A stretch of DNA of 64,000 nucleotides from Acanthosepion lycidas (taxonomy: Eukaryota; Mollusca; Cephalopoda; Sepiida; Sepiidae): NCBI GenBank assembly GCA_963932145.1, contig OZ010586.1, forward strand, positions 70,073,754-70,137,753. Reading direction: 5' to 3'. Under the pieces are notes generated by a model that was not told where the DNA came from, ran no database searches, and saw only the letters and a program-made list of their open reading frames with translations. Position numbers and translations under genes: made by a program. Below are positions 20,440-31,369 of this stretch, piece by piece; position 1 is the stretch's first letter; each line of letters begins with the position of its first letter.

Positions 20440-20980
20440 TGATTAAAAAAAATATATAAAAATCAATCTGTTTCAGAATATTCAATCTAGTTAAAATAAA
20501 ATCATATGGTTCATCATATTTAATGTCCAAGAAATAGTTTAAGATATTTTTCTGGTATAGTGAATTTTAGATGATAATTCCATGAATTCGTAGTAATATT
20601 TTCCAGCTTTTTCTTCTCCACTCAAAAATAAAGTAGGCAGTTCATATTTTCAATCATGATGCTAATTGTACTTCTATATAATAAATGCCAATGTCCATGT
20701 GTCACACTTTTTCAATTAAAGGGACACAACTCTCAATAGCTCATCTCCTTCTTCACTGAACTTTTAAAATGTAAGCTTAAATATTAATGGAATACTTAAA
20801 TACAGCGATCAATTTTGAGTTGTTCTGTAGTTTATTGTTGCCTACCACATCTACTCCTCCCTACCTATTGTGATGAAGGCCCAATCAAGAGCCCTCCACA
20901 GAAGCTAGCTTAAATGCCACCTGATAGGACAGTTTTTAAACTAGTTTGTTTATATTTACTAAAGCCACTCAAACTTTAGA
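20440..20980. other. No assignable feature
   Basis: AT-rich DNA with no convincing frame or repeat match. Confidence 0.4.
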
Positions 20981-20982
20981 AT

Positions 20983-21348
20983 GGTTACAGCCATATCATG
21001 TTGAAACATTGGTTCTTGTAGAATCAAAAAAGTTAAACATGATCAGTTCCTTGATGGGTAACTTCTTGGCAATACCATGTGCTTGGATGTGCAGCTGGTG
21101 TAATTGATAATGATTCAGAATTGAAAATCAGAGAACTGAGTTCCAATTCCAGTTGTGTTTGTTATAATATGCAAATACCTTTGAGAAAGGTATGAATCCA
21201 TATATTCTCTGCCTAGCTATGGGTTAATTAGTAGGTCTTGTAAGTCATTATTATCGTCCCTGAATTCTTACAATCTAAAATAATTTCTGACTTTAAACCT
21301 GCAAAATGTTGATAAATTGTAAAAAAAAAAACAAAACAACAACAGTTG
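20983..21348 (+). mobile_element. SINE-A, full length but decayed 5S head
   Basis: The head reads GTTACAGCCATATCATGTTG then AAAAAAGTTAAACATGATCA and GATGGGTAACTTCTTGGCAA. The tRNA-like unit is GCTGGTGTAATTGATAATG with GAGTTCCAATTCC, and the body and tail follow to GTTGATAAATTGTAAAAA. The 5S internal promoter is more mutated than at 7.6 kb. Confidence 0.75.
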
Positions 21349-21349
21349 A

Positions 21350-21860
21350 TCATACTATAGAAAAACAGTAAAAAAAATTGATTGATAATAAGTAAGAACT
21401 GGTATTATTTAGTTTTAAGTTATTTAAAATTACATGACTTTGCCATTTGCAGATTAAGACATACATTCTGATAAATAAGTTCATAATCCTTGTTTTTTTT
21501 CCATATCTTATAACACATGTTTTAACTGTTTTCTTGTTGGAAATAGTAGTATAGGATTTCTGTTAGAGTTTGTAACTTACAATGATGAGAGTAGTACTAA
21601 TTCAGTTTGACCAAGAAAAGATTCAGAAAAACTAAAAATAAACTGTCACTAAATAGACTTATAATTTCATTTAATTTCTCTCTTAAAGCCACTCGAGAGT
21701 TCTTTGGAAATTCCAACATGAACAGGCATTATTTCCTTTACTCATTCAACATCAAGATATGTAAACTAATTTGCCAACAAGAAAAACTTTTTAAAATATT
21801 ATAGACACAAATTTATTCGAATACATAAAATTTAAGTATAAATTAGAATATATATTTTAG
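21350..21860. other. No assignable feature
   Basis: AT-rich. The open frame at 21.6-21.8 kb has only low-complexity lysine, asparagine and isoleucine content and is not supported. Confidence 0.4.
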
Positions 21861-21871
21861 GAAAATCTCTG

Positions 21872-22045
21872 AAACGTTTCATCCAACTAAAGTGATGTTT
21901 ACATTGATGTGTTTACAAATGCATGAAGGAGAGGGGAAATTTTAAATTTAAATGTAAAAATTTCAGCACCCTTTCTCCATCAGTATAAACATTACTTTAG
22001 TCTGATGAAATCCTAAAGGATGAAATGTGTTATACAGAAATTTTT
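21872..22045. repeat. Imperfect inverted repeat (foldback)
   Basis: GTTTCATCCAACTAAAGTGA with TGTTTACATTGATG (21,880-21,914) is mirrored by CAGTATAAACATTACTTTAG then TCTGATGAAATCC (21,978-22,011). About 63 AT-rich bases separate them. This could be a decayed miniature inverted-repeat element. No clear target duplication was seen. Confidence 0.5.
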
Positions 22046-22271
22046 TTTCCACTTTGTCACAGATTTTCATAATGTTTTCTGAGGAAACCGTTTCATGGAT
22101 ATAGGAGTCAAATGAATAATGAAAAGTTATCGCTTTGAATGGGTTTGATAAAGTAATATTTTGTATAAATGTATATGAAATATTTTGTGTGTAACCCTAT
22201 GAAAATATAGATTTATATTTATTTTATAATTTATTTTACATAATTCACTTTTTAGAAGATTTTTTTAAAAT

Positions 22272-22600
22272 CATTTCACTCCAAGTGCAAAGTGGGAGAA
22301 AAGAAACTGTTAGTGTAGAACTTACAGCTACATCTAGCCAGCTGAACTGTAAATTGATAAGATCTCAATGCCTGTCTGGTACTGTGCTTAAATTAAAAAA
22401 TCTAGGTACCATAGCAAAGAGCTCATACAAACAATTACCATGAAAGTATTTATAGAAAAGGCACCAAGAAGCAACCTTACAGCAGTAGGAAAGTGACTGA
22501 AGCTGAGCCGCCAGATCAGGACCAATAATATTGCTGATTCTTATATGTGGCAGCAATATTCTAAGTATGAATAAATGGTAGATTTACAGATATATAAGAA
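22272..22600 (-). mobile_element. LINE-J fragment with internal 3' UTR deletion
   Basis: After the extreme 3' end (TCATTTCACTCCAAG) the sequence jumps to GAAACTGTTAGTGTAGAACT in the coding region. The usual 150 bases of 3' UTR are therefore missing. The minus strand then gives FYKYFHGNCLYELFAMVPRF and the preceding RISNIIGPDLAAQLQSLSYC frame. Confidence 0.75.
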
Positions 22601-22609
22601 ACAAAAGAA

Positions 22610-23745
22610 AAGAAAGTAAAATTGTCTCACACTACACATTGAACCAACTTACTTAGCAGCTGACCTAGCAATAGATTCCACTTCATAAATACAAGGAGAA
22701 ATGCTCGAGTTAAATTATAAATAATATCAAAATAATGTAGTTAAAATTTTCAATAATCTTCTCAGGATTGTATCAATATAACAGCGAATTAATGTTTAAG
22801 TAAATAAAAATCAGTTATTAACAGAAAATAGGCTTTCAGTGAAACACAAAAATTCATTCATATTTCTAAAAATTAACTAAAATCAGAGAATAATGCTTAA
22901 ATTAGACAAGAACTGTATTTCTGTTACTAAAAATCTCTTTTCATAAAATGCTGGTCTTGGAAGCTATTGAAAATGGAAAATTTGCTTGAGATGCTTCAAA
23001 AACAAGACATTCTTCTAAGACATCTAATTTCTATCGTAAAAATCAATTTTTGTTTCTCAATTTTTAAAAACAAATTTAAAAATAATAAAATTATTACTAT
23101 TATTCTATGGCCAAAATACCTTATTTAAAGATTTTAACAGGTTTAATTTTATTTTTTAAAAAAGGTAAAAACACAAAATATGTTCATGAGATTAAACTTT
23201 CTGAATGACACTGATATTTCTAGATTTTACTACATTAGAGCACTTTGAAAGGAATAAGAAAATGGAAAGTGTATGGAAAAGTAGTCACTTCACCATAATA
23301 TTTGCTATAAGCCAATAGAAAAATTACCAACAAGACTTTTAAACTTACACACTTAATAGATTAATGCATTTTCAGTATATCATTTGAACAGACTGTTAAA
23401 ACTTATAAAAACTAAGAAAGATGTATCAAGTAATACATAATAAAAATGGGTTAAGATCTCTTTCTTGTTTTAATACAAAAGAAAATGAATAATCCATAAT
23501 CTTAAATATACCCATCAAGCAGTATTAGACAGACTTGCCATTTCAGCCAGTGCTTAAAGGGAGAGAGAACAATCATGAGTCCATTAAGGAAGTCTCTTAA
23601 ATCAGAGAAGAAAAACAATTTTGGTTACTGAGAAAAAAAAAAAAAACATTTTAGTTTTCCTACATATTTTTTTTTAATTCTCTAGGCAACACTTGGAAAA
23701 TAAATAAAAACACCACTCAAGTATAATCTTCTCTCTTTAAGAAAA
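22610..23745. other. Long AT-rich stretch with no assignable feature
   Basis: Nothing here matches the repeat families in the window. An A-run lies near 23,632-23,646. Confidence 0.45.
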
Positions 23746-23749
23746 GCTA

Positions 23750-24090
23750 TGTATGTCGGATATTATTATGTAAGTCGATATTTTCACAATGAAATTGGTA
23801 ATAAGCAATCAAAATGTATATATAAGACATTATTATATGAATCAATATTTTTATAATAAAATTGGTAATACCCAACCAATATGTATATTATATATCAACA
23901 TTATTATATGAATCAATAGTTTCACAATAAAATTGATAATAACCAACCAATATGTATATATCTGTCATTATTATATGAATCACGATTTAGTCAATAAAAT
24001 TGGTAATAAGCAACCAGTGTATATGATAGATATTATCATGTGAATCAATATTTTCAGGATGAAATTGATATTAACCAACCAATATTAGTA
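23750..24090. repeat. Minisatellite, five units of about 65-71 bp
   Basis: The marker ATTATTATATGA and its variants begin at 23,762, 23,829, 23,900, 23,967 and 24,032. Each unit carries AATCAATATTTTCACAATAA, AATTGGTAATAACCAACCAA and ATGTATAT. The units are diverged by point changes and small indels. Confidence 0.85.
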
Positions 24091-24361
24091 AAACTGTTAG
24101 AATATACTTACATTTATATAAGAAATATGCCATGAGGATTTCATGGTTTTATTAAAGATATTAACAATTAAATAATTTGATTGTATGTGATTCTATTATG
24201 CAACTCAAGGGATGTTGATCATTTTTTAAATAAATATATTTAATATCATAGTTATTGATAATTATTTTTTTTAATTTCAGATATATAAAGATTGCTACAT
24301 GTTGAAAGAAAGCCATAAACTCAAAAGAGAAATAAGATTTTTTTAAAAGGACACAAATTAA

Positions 24362-24715
24362 GACAGACAATAATGATTGACACAGCATTTAAATTTTTGA
24401 AGCAAGACACCAGAAGAGAGTTCTGCAAGTGAAAAGTATGAGAGAAGAAACTGTTAACATAGATCTTACGGTTATATCTAGCCATTTTAATTATAAAATG
24501 ATGAAACCTTGCTGTCAGTCTAGTAGTACACTTAAATTCACAAAGTCTAAGTAACAAATTGGAAACCTCATCAGTACAATTACCATGAATATATTTATAG
24601 AAAAGGCACAGGGAAGCCACATTACAACGGTGAGAATGTGACTGAAACAAAGATGACAGGTCATAAAAAATAACATTGCAGATTTTTCTTTATATTTTAT
24701 CAAAAATCTCTAAAC
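24362..24715 (-). mobile_element. LINE-J fragment ending at a microsatellite
   Basis: The minus-strand frames include ASLCLFYKYIHGNCTDEVSN and LWNSLPASCF-equivalent SLLVSCF. The 5' side (24,715) is cut by a complex CA/TA microsatellite. The 3' UTR is absent. Confidence 0.75.
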
Positions 24716-24717
24716 AG

Positions 24718-24840
24718 ATACACACATACACCTAAATATACATACGCACACACACACCTATACATGCATACACACACACCTATATATACATACATACATA
24801 TATACACACTTACACCTATATATACATATACATCTACATA

Positions 24841-24896
<56 letters not shown>

Positions 24897-24910
24897 CACA
24901 CACACACAGA
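24718..24910. repeat. Compound CA/TA/TG microsatellite with palindromic core
   Basis: Imperfect CACACC/TATATACATA repeats lead into (TG)n(TA)n(CA)n at 24,838-24,909. TG is complementary to CA and TA to itself, so this 70-base core is self-complementary and can fold or extrude. Confidence 0.9.
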
Positions 24911-25009
24911 AATATAGTTTTAAAGTATGCTATATTTATGGAATAAAGTACTCAATATCAGAGATAGAGCATATGTAAATATAAACATAAAAATGAACAT
25001 TGAAGTCAA

Positions 25010-25330
25010 CACTCAGAGGCAACAGGCTGGTTCATGCTAGACGCAATCGCCAGGCTGCGAGTGTTGGATTTTTCTCGACTATTTATATATATGGGTCAGT
25101 GGTGTATTATGGGTAATGCATTCTGGCAGTTATTTTGGCAGGAGTGGCTTGTTTATTTATTTGGTTTAATTTAATTCACTTGTTTTTATTTTCATTTTTT
25201 ATTTTATATATTTATTTATTCTTTTCAGTTTTTGTTGTTTTATTAGCGTTGTAAGCCCAGACTCAGTATTTAGATTTGGGTCTTTTTTCTGGCAGTTATA
25301 AATAAATGCCACTTGAAAAATGAACATAAA
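25010..25330. other. GC-richer unit of unknown class, possibly a solo LTR fossil
   Basis: An abrupt change to CG-containing text (CTAGACGCAATCGCCAGGCT) is followed by TATTTATATATATGGGTCAG, T-rich DNA and AATAAATGCC. A TATA-like box and a polyadenylation-like signal in one 300-base unit would fit an isolated LTR. I see no proven terminal repeat or internal region, so this stays a guess. Confidence 0.2.
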
Positions 25331-25559
25331 ACAAATATCCACAACCCCAGAGACGATGCATTCTGGAAATATATAAATTCTTTCCCTCATTCAAAAATTG
25401 AAACCATTGTCATATTCAGATTGCATAAAGCTTTGAGACATTTTGTTAAAAAAAGCTCTTGCTAGAATTTTTAAATCACTACCTGAAGTTTTCTTTTCTT
25501 TATATATTGTAAGTCTCTAAGTTGTAGCATGTTTAACTTATGCTTAAATCAGGTACTGA

Positions 25560-25805
25560 GTGAAGTCATTTTTTTTTTTTTACTGCATATATTTGAGTAT
25601 AGTGTGAGTATTTATTAACAGATTTTACACAAAATATAGGATGTTGCACTATACACAGGTAAATTTTTTGAAGAGGTTAAAAATCTTGTATTTTTAGTGA
25701 CCAGTTGTACTATACACAGGTCAATTTTTTTCTAGACGGGTTAAAATCTGTGCAAAAATTTCAGAGGTCTCATTATACATGAAGTCAGTTTATACATGAG
25801 TATAT
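25560..25805. repeat. Two-unit tandem repeat, period about 61 bp
   Basis: TTGCACTATACACAGGTAAA (25,644) recurs as TTGTACTATACACAGGTCAA (25,705). Each is followed by a T-run and a GGTTAAAA-like phrase. Related TATAATA/GACC text appears near 40.6 and 41.1 kb, so it may belong to a dispersed DNA element. Confidence 0.45.
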
Positions 25806-25815
25806 ATAGTAATCA

Positions 25816-25962
25816 TTTCATCCCGAGCAAGGCAATAAAGCTACTAAGATGCAAGGGGGTTACAGGGCATGAAAGAGAATAAAAAGACTTTAAGAGAAGA
25901 AACCAGAAACCAAATCCTAAACAGGAATCATAAGATAAACCACTACTCTTGTTCAAAAGAGG
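25816..25962 (-). mobile_element. LINE-J 3' end fused to dispersed repeat Q
   Basis: GCAAGGCAATAAAGCTACTA then AGATGCAAGGGGGTTACAGG is the LINE-J 3' terminus on the minus strand. From about 25,900 the text GAAACCAAATCCTAAACAGG and CTACTCTTGTTCAAAAGA matches 18.99-19.05 kb instead. Confidence 0.55.
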
Positions 25963-25969
25963 CATATGA

Positions 25970-26990
25970 ACTAGGTGATAGTCAAACCTATCTGGTGGTT
26001 GTTGTAGGAACATGTTCACAACTGAGCCATGGGACCATCATCCTCACTTCTTTTTCCATTTCTATCCCCAAATGGTGGTGGCAGAGATTGCTGTGAATCA
26101 AAGAGAGTTGATGAGTCCATTTGCATCAATTTAATTTTAGCGCAACAGAGAAACTCACATGCTTGGCTAGAAGCGCCTCTCTCACAGCTCAAAGCAGATT
26201 GAGACAGCTGAGATCTGGCAAATCTGGGTGCATCAGGGTGTCATATGCTTGGTTTGCCCTCTTCCACTGGTTCAGGCATTGAGACCATGTAGATCTTTGC
26301 CTATTCTACAATTAGCAAAACTATTTGCTATGACCAAAATAAAAAAAAATAAGAGATCAAATTAAAAAGAAAATTGTAAAGACATAGCAGTTATTTTTTT
26401 TATAATAGCAGCAGTTTCCAGTCTAAATATCTTAAGTGCCGTGTTCTTTTTAAGCATATATCAATAGCTGGAGCTATTTCTCATTCACAAGTACTTCATT
26501 CCCATGCTGTAGTCATACTTTTGAAATTCACTTATCTGTACCTTTATTGGCTGGCAAGAACAATCATTGTATGAAACATTTGTCTACACAGATTACATCA
26601 ATCTTAGTTGGACTTGGAAAGCCTTGTACATTTACCATTTGTCAACTATGTTTCCTGGTCATTCTTGCTCAAAAGAATTGTGAGCAGTTGTTTGACACCA
26701 GAATGAATGATTTGTTGCTAGTTCCTCCTAAATTTGATATTGCTCTGTTTTATTATCTCTTTCAGTTGCTCCTTATATTGAAGCAATAGGACAGCTGCAG
26801 GGTCTTTGGTCTGTGCTGAGTCCATTGTAAAGGCATAGGAGACTGCTGGAGTTTATGTGGAATATATGGCTTGTCCATTGAAGGATGTCTCTAATGTTGA
26901 TGCCTTCTGTGCTGTTGGTTTCAGCTTTCTCATAAACATCAAATTTGGAGACATAATTATTCCTAGCTGTATATAAACAAATACTAAAAG
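25970..26990. other. Moderately GC-richer stretch, no gene resolved
   Basis: Composition is closer to coding DNA than the surroundings, and both strands hold short protein-like runs. One is VCAESIVKA with AGVYVEYMACPLKDVSNVDA on the plus strand. All are broken by stops and none can be assigned. It could be a decayed element or an old pseudogene. Confidence 0.3.
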
Positions 26991-26994
26991 ATTT

Positions 26995-27250
26995 TTCTCT
27001 ATTCTTCTTCTTCCATTAGCCATGTCATTTCAGGACGTGGACGATCATGGCCCTCCACAATTTCTTTTCCTTTGTATACCATAGTAAAATTTTGTCTTTT
27101 TGCTATATCTCCTAATCCCTGTGTCAGCTATTTACACAAGCTCATTAGGTAGCTTACTCACTATTTTCCTCTGCCTTTATGCCTTCAGTACATCCTGTGA
27201 GTGCCAAATCTTCCAAGCCCTCTTTCATCATTATTTGTATCAGAAATTAG
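26995..27250 (-). mobile_element. RTE-like LINE 3' fragment, downstream copy of a tandem pair
   Basis: From the 3' end (GGAAGAAGAAGAATAG tail and ACGTCCTGAAATGACATGGC on the minus strand) it runs back through the KLWRAMI-, LCK- and HIEGK-equivalent regions. At about 27,250 another copy's 3' end begins. Confidence 0.75.
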
Positions 27251-27251
27251 A

Positions 27252-27612
27252 CTCCGTTAGCCTGCATTCTTCTATATGCCGTGTCCCTTCAGGACGTTGG
27301 CAGTCATCACTCTTTACAACTTCCTGTTCTTTGTAGCCCTTAATAAAGTTTGTCTTTTTACTGTATCTCCTTATCCCTGTTTAGCCATCTATTTACACAA
27401 GCTCATTAGATAGGTTATATGCTGCTTTTCTCTGTTCCTCTTGCCTTCAATATGTCCTGTGAGTGTCAAATTTTCTAAGCCCTCTTTCCTTGTTATATGT
27501 CTTCGAAATTTCAACTGTCTCTTCCTGATGCTACGTATAAATGTTCTTTTTGTTTCCATTTTCTCTAAAACTTTGTTGCTGCTCAAGTGTTCAGTCTCTG
27601 CATTCATATCTA
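27252..27612 (-). mobile_element. RTE-like LINE 3' fragment, upstream copy of a tandem pair
   Basis: Contains an open minus-strand run: LSSNKVLEKMETKRTFIRSI, RKRQLKFRRHITRKEGLENL, TLTGHIEGKRNREKQHITYL and MSLCK. It is among the best-preserved stretches of the family C-terminus in the window. Tandem arrangement with the neighbour mirrors that at 14.5-15.1 kb. Confidence 0.85.
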
Positions 27613-27619
27613 TTACTAA

Positions 27620-28800
27620 TTTCCAAATGTAAATGTTCATCATAAAATATTTTTTTATTAAAATCCAGGACTATGATAAAATCTAAATTACCATAAATTA
27701 CAGTGTACAAGTTGTTTTCAAGCCTAAAAAATCTTTCCAAAACTAGGAGTCGACTGATATGGTGGGTATAAAATGCAAAACTTTACACCAAGTTGCAGAC
27801 AGCCACAAAAATATATCCCACTAAGATTTGTTTTGTGAACATATTTGGCAAATTAACACAGAAATGAATATAAAATAAACACTGATTGGAGCGCTGTTTA
27901 ACTCAGGTGACAATTCAGACAACTAGATATGATATATATGTCATCTGTGCAATTTCAATTTATTGAATATACAAAGCCTACCATATGTTGTGTCGAACTA
28001 TAGGGTAGTTATAGGCAATAATGTCATACGAAATATCTAGGCACTGATTTTACAAAGGCAGGTAATCTTTAGGAACCTGTTCTGCTTATTTTCTTTTCAA
28101 TCTGAATATGGAAACAAATCACTTTATAGTATCAAAAAGACTTAAACCATTTTGATAATTTCATAGAAAAAGTTTATTAGGATATTTCCAGATTGAAATT
28201 TTGTTCCCATCATATTCTCTTCAGAAGTATGACGCTTTTTGACTCTAGTGTCATCAGCTGTGTTATGGTTATTTTAGCCACATTCAGATTGAATCACAGC
28301 AATTCCAAAGATCCAATGGAAGGCCTATCATATTTATGACCAGAAGATTTGAAACATTTTTAACTTCCAAACGATTTCTTTTATCAAAATAAATTATATC
28401 CATCACAGAAACCCTATTTCAGCATCTGCTGAACTTAGAGTAATGGTATTAATTATATTTTGAGCTATTATATATTGGTTATTAATATATAAGATCATTT
28501 TTGGATAATCCAACACAGCTTGTGAACTGGTAGGATACCACCACTGGATACAGGCTTAACTCAGAAAATTGAGTTAAAAATCTTGAGGTTGACTTGTACG
28601 ACAGGACAATTTGCATGTTGCAATTTATGGTATTCTCAATGGTGAAATATATATAATTTATATAAAGGCACTTATAATCCATCTTAACTAGTCTTTGACT
28701 TTTTTAATTTTAATAGAAACTTTGTAACCATAGTCAAGATTCTTGTAGCAATACAATTTCTCACACATCCTTAAGAGATCAATAGGGAGATTATTTTTCA
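27620..28800. other. No assignable feature
   Basis: AT-rich DNA with no matches to the catalogued repeats. Short frames are not supported. Confidence 0.4.
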
Positions 28801-28809
28801 TTTAGGTCA

Positions 28810-29022
28810 ATTTAATGACCAGGGTTTCTCAGGAATCTTGTCTCCAGCCCACCATTGAATCATCAAAGTTATGTTAGTATTTTTAGATAGCCATAAAAGT
28901 AAGGTCCTTTGAAAGACTGACCACCCAAAACCTGTCTGGGTGGTCACTCTTTCCAGTTGATGGAACATATGTGGATGGAAAAGGGTGGCAGGTCCATCAG
29001 CCAGTATCCATATAATGAGCAG
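28810..29022 (-). other. Tryptophan-rich 71-codon open stretch of unknown origin
   Basis: Between two stops the minus strand reads, in part, LIIWILADGPATLFHPHMFH, TTQTGFGWSVFQRTLLLWLS and IQWWAGDKIPEKPWSLN. Six tryptophans in 71 codons and the moderate GC are unusual for random AT-rich DNA here. No start codon context, splice sites or family could be named. A decayed element ORF is the most likely source. Confidence 0.25.
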
Positions 29023-29029
29023 TTAGTGA

Positions 29030-30070
29030 AATGGCCAGGTAGTAAGTGTGTAGGAGTCTGTTTTCCATGGTTGAAACTTAGTGAGAAATCAGATACCAGA
29101 ATTTTGCTTTCTCATAGCAGAAGGAAGACATTGCTGATTAAGTGAGAAATCATATTTTTTGTTACTTCCCAACACAACAAGTGTCTTGAAAAGCATTTGT
29201 CATTATTTCTCTGTTGATAGCATTCACGGCCATAATTGAGATGAATCTGTGAAACATAGTATGAATGTATTCGCATACAGCCAACCTTGGATGTCATCAC
29301 AGCTTGTGCAGTGATGTGTAGAATCACTTCACCACATTTTTCTTATACTAAGTATGTTACTTAGAGATGGTTGGACATTGATGAATTTCTGATTTGAAAA
29401 ATTTTTTATGTTCAAGGGCTCAGACATCAGTAGAGAAAATTCGGACATATATTTAATACTAAAGCAAATACTTTATCAACAAACAAAACCTAGAACAAAA
29501 CACCTACTTTAATACACTAAAATTATTCAGCTATTTTTCAATTATTAAAAGTCTACTTCATTTGTGATCATTTGAAAACACTGGGTATAAATCCTTTAGG
29601 TGCCCTGTATGTCATATATTGTTATGCTTCAACTGATGCTGGGAGTAGTCTAGTTGGAAATTCAATATTTTTAGCAGCTCGAAACAAATTATTTCTACAA
29701 CGATCTTAAATATTTCATGAGCCATAGACCCCAGGCAACTACTTTGGTATCCTGATACAAGTTCTTTTGTGCAAGCTGCAATTTCTAAAAGACCCTTGCA
29801 ATCATGAATGATAAATAAGTTACCATAACAATAGAAAGGATGCAAACTCTATGAAAAAGTTGCTATGTTACAATTCTTATCAATATCCATGTTTCATTTC
29901 ACCAAATCCCCACAACAAATATAATGCTTAGTTAAGTATTCACATTTTCATTTAAAAAAAAAAAAAGCAATAAAAAAAAAAGCAATTTTAATACAGGAAC
30001 AAAGAAAATGTAATAAATTAATCTATTAATATATCAGATATATATAAATATAAATCAATACAAAAAAAAA
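29030..30070. other. No assignable feature
   Basis: Contains short protein-like runs on the minus strand at 29.6-29.85 kb that I could not assign, and A-runs at 29,955-29,966 and 30,062-30,076. Confidence 0.35.
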
Positions 30071-30074
30071 AAAA

Positions 30075-30280
30075 AACAGCAATGTTGGTGTGACAGACAA
30101 CTTGCCAAAAGACCTAAAACCTAAGACAAGAAGAAAAACACCAAACAAGGAAAGAATAAAGAAACGCCATAATACAAGCACCTGCCCACACAGTAAATTA
30201 AAGTTCTCACTGCTTAAACTATCTAGACAGAATAAAAAAAGTTTCATAACATCAACAGTCAATGAAGGACAGCTTTAGTC
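30075..30280 (+). other. Short basic open frame, possible element-encoded fragment
   Basis: The frame reads TDNLPKDLKPKTRRKTPNKE then RIKKRHNTSTCPHSKLKFSL and SRQNKKSFITSTVNEGQL, stopping at 30,278. The lysine and arginine density and lack of internal stops over 65 codons stand out. It directly abuts the inverted repeat at 30,271-30,410. A nucleic-acid-binding ORF fragment of a transposon is one reading. No start codon with good context exists. Confidence 0.25.
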
Positions 30281-30410
30281 ACTACTCAACTTTCATGCCC
30301 TCGCAATCTTCAGGTGACTAGAATGCAAATGAAAGAAGGAGGGACCTATCATTTGCATTCTAGTCACCTGAAAATCACAAGAGGGTGAAACTGGAGTAGC
30401 AGCTTGAGCT
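30271..30410. repeat. Large inverted repeat with perfect 22-bp inner stem
   Basis: Inner arms CAGGTGACTAGAATGCAAAT+GA (30,311-30,332) and its exact complement (30,349-30,370) enclose a 16-base loop. The stem extends outward at roughly two-thirds identity through about 40 more bases on each side (AGCTTTAGTCACTACTCAAC against AGCTCAAGCTGCTACTCCAG). The whole is about 140 bases, like a miniature foldback element or a microRNA-type precursor. Confidence 0.75.
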
Positions 30411-30504
30411 ATAGATCATTGAGTGTTGATGTTGTAAATATAAATTAATCTATACATTTCTATATATCTAATATATCTTGCTAATAATGTAACCTAATAG
30501 TAGG

Positions 30505-31363
30505 TCTGATAAAGTAAAACAGGCAGCTGATCATGAAAATGAACTCCAATCAGTTGTTAACTGGGGCAAGAAATGGCTTATAAATTTGAATGCTTCCAAA
30601 ACAAAACTGGTATTAGTCATCTTAGAGAGCTATTTTTACCTTCCATCAGTATGGCTGATGTTAACTTCCAGGAGAGCAACTCATTACAACTTCTAGGTTT
30701 CATGTTTTCCACTGACATAAAGTAGAATGATTATATTGAATCACTTGCTAGTTCTGCTGCTAGAAAAGTTCACTGTGTCATCCCAGACAATTTTTTCAAC
30801 AGAATCCATCTTGCAGATTTATAAATCTACCATTTGTCTGTGTATTGAATATTGCTGCTATATCTAGCTTGGTTCTTCTGCTAATGTAGCTTGAGATTGC
30901 TATATATCTTGACAAAAAACCAAAGAAGAGTCTGCAATTTTATCAGTCCTGACATTTCAATTTCAGTCGTTTTCCCATGTTATTTCTGTAAAAATTTTCA
31001 TGGCAATTGTTTTGATGAGCTTTCCTCTTTGGTACCTCAACCACATGAATTTAAGCATATTACTAGATTGGCAACTAGGTCTCATTATTTTACTATTGAA
31101 ATGGCTAGATGTAACTGTAACTTCTATTCTAACACTTTCTCTCCTCACAATTCTTCTCGATGGAACTTTTCTGGTTTCTGGCTCCCCTGCCACCTGCCAC
31201 CTATGATCTTCAAATATTGAAGTGCAAAATAAATCGCCATCTTATGCCTCACTGAATGCTGTTCTTTTTATTGTCCTTTCTTCTGACTAACATTTTCTTA
31301 ATTTCTTTCATTCGCAATAACCTCTTGCATCTTATTGACATTATCACCTTACTTGGGGTAAAA
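30505..31363 (+). mobile_element. LINE-J, longest copy (RT thumb region to 3' UTR)
   Basis: Frames in order read NELQSVVNWGKKWLINLNAS then KTKLVLVI (typical of Jockey/CR1-type RTs after the catalytic box), SSASARKVHCVIPDNF, QIYKSTICLCIEYCCYI, RRVCNFISPD, then NFHGNCFDELSSLVPQPHEF, TRLATRSHYFTIEMARCNCN and FYSNTFSPHNSSRWNFSGFW. The 3' UTR ends AACCTCTTGCATCTTATTGA then TTGGGGTAAAA. It is 5'-truncated before the catalytic box and has several frame breaks. The phylogenetic label is from remembered motifs. Confidence 0.85.
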
Positions 31364-31369
31364 TACACA

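Noticed and set aside
23750-24090. CRISPR-like array
   Set aside because: Repeat units are contiguous and diverged without regular unique spacers, and the setting is animal DNA.
25010-25330. Confirmed retroviral or LTR element
   Set aside because: Only a TATA-like and a polyadenylation-like motif in a GC-richer unit. No terminal repeat pair, primer site or internal region was found, so it is left as an unproven fossil.
30180-30235. Minus-strand micro-exon after TTTTTTATTCTGTCTAG
   Set aside because: A good acceptor-like tract exists, but the donor GTGCTT is weak, frames close quickly, and the plus-strand basic frame covers the same bases.
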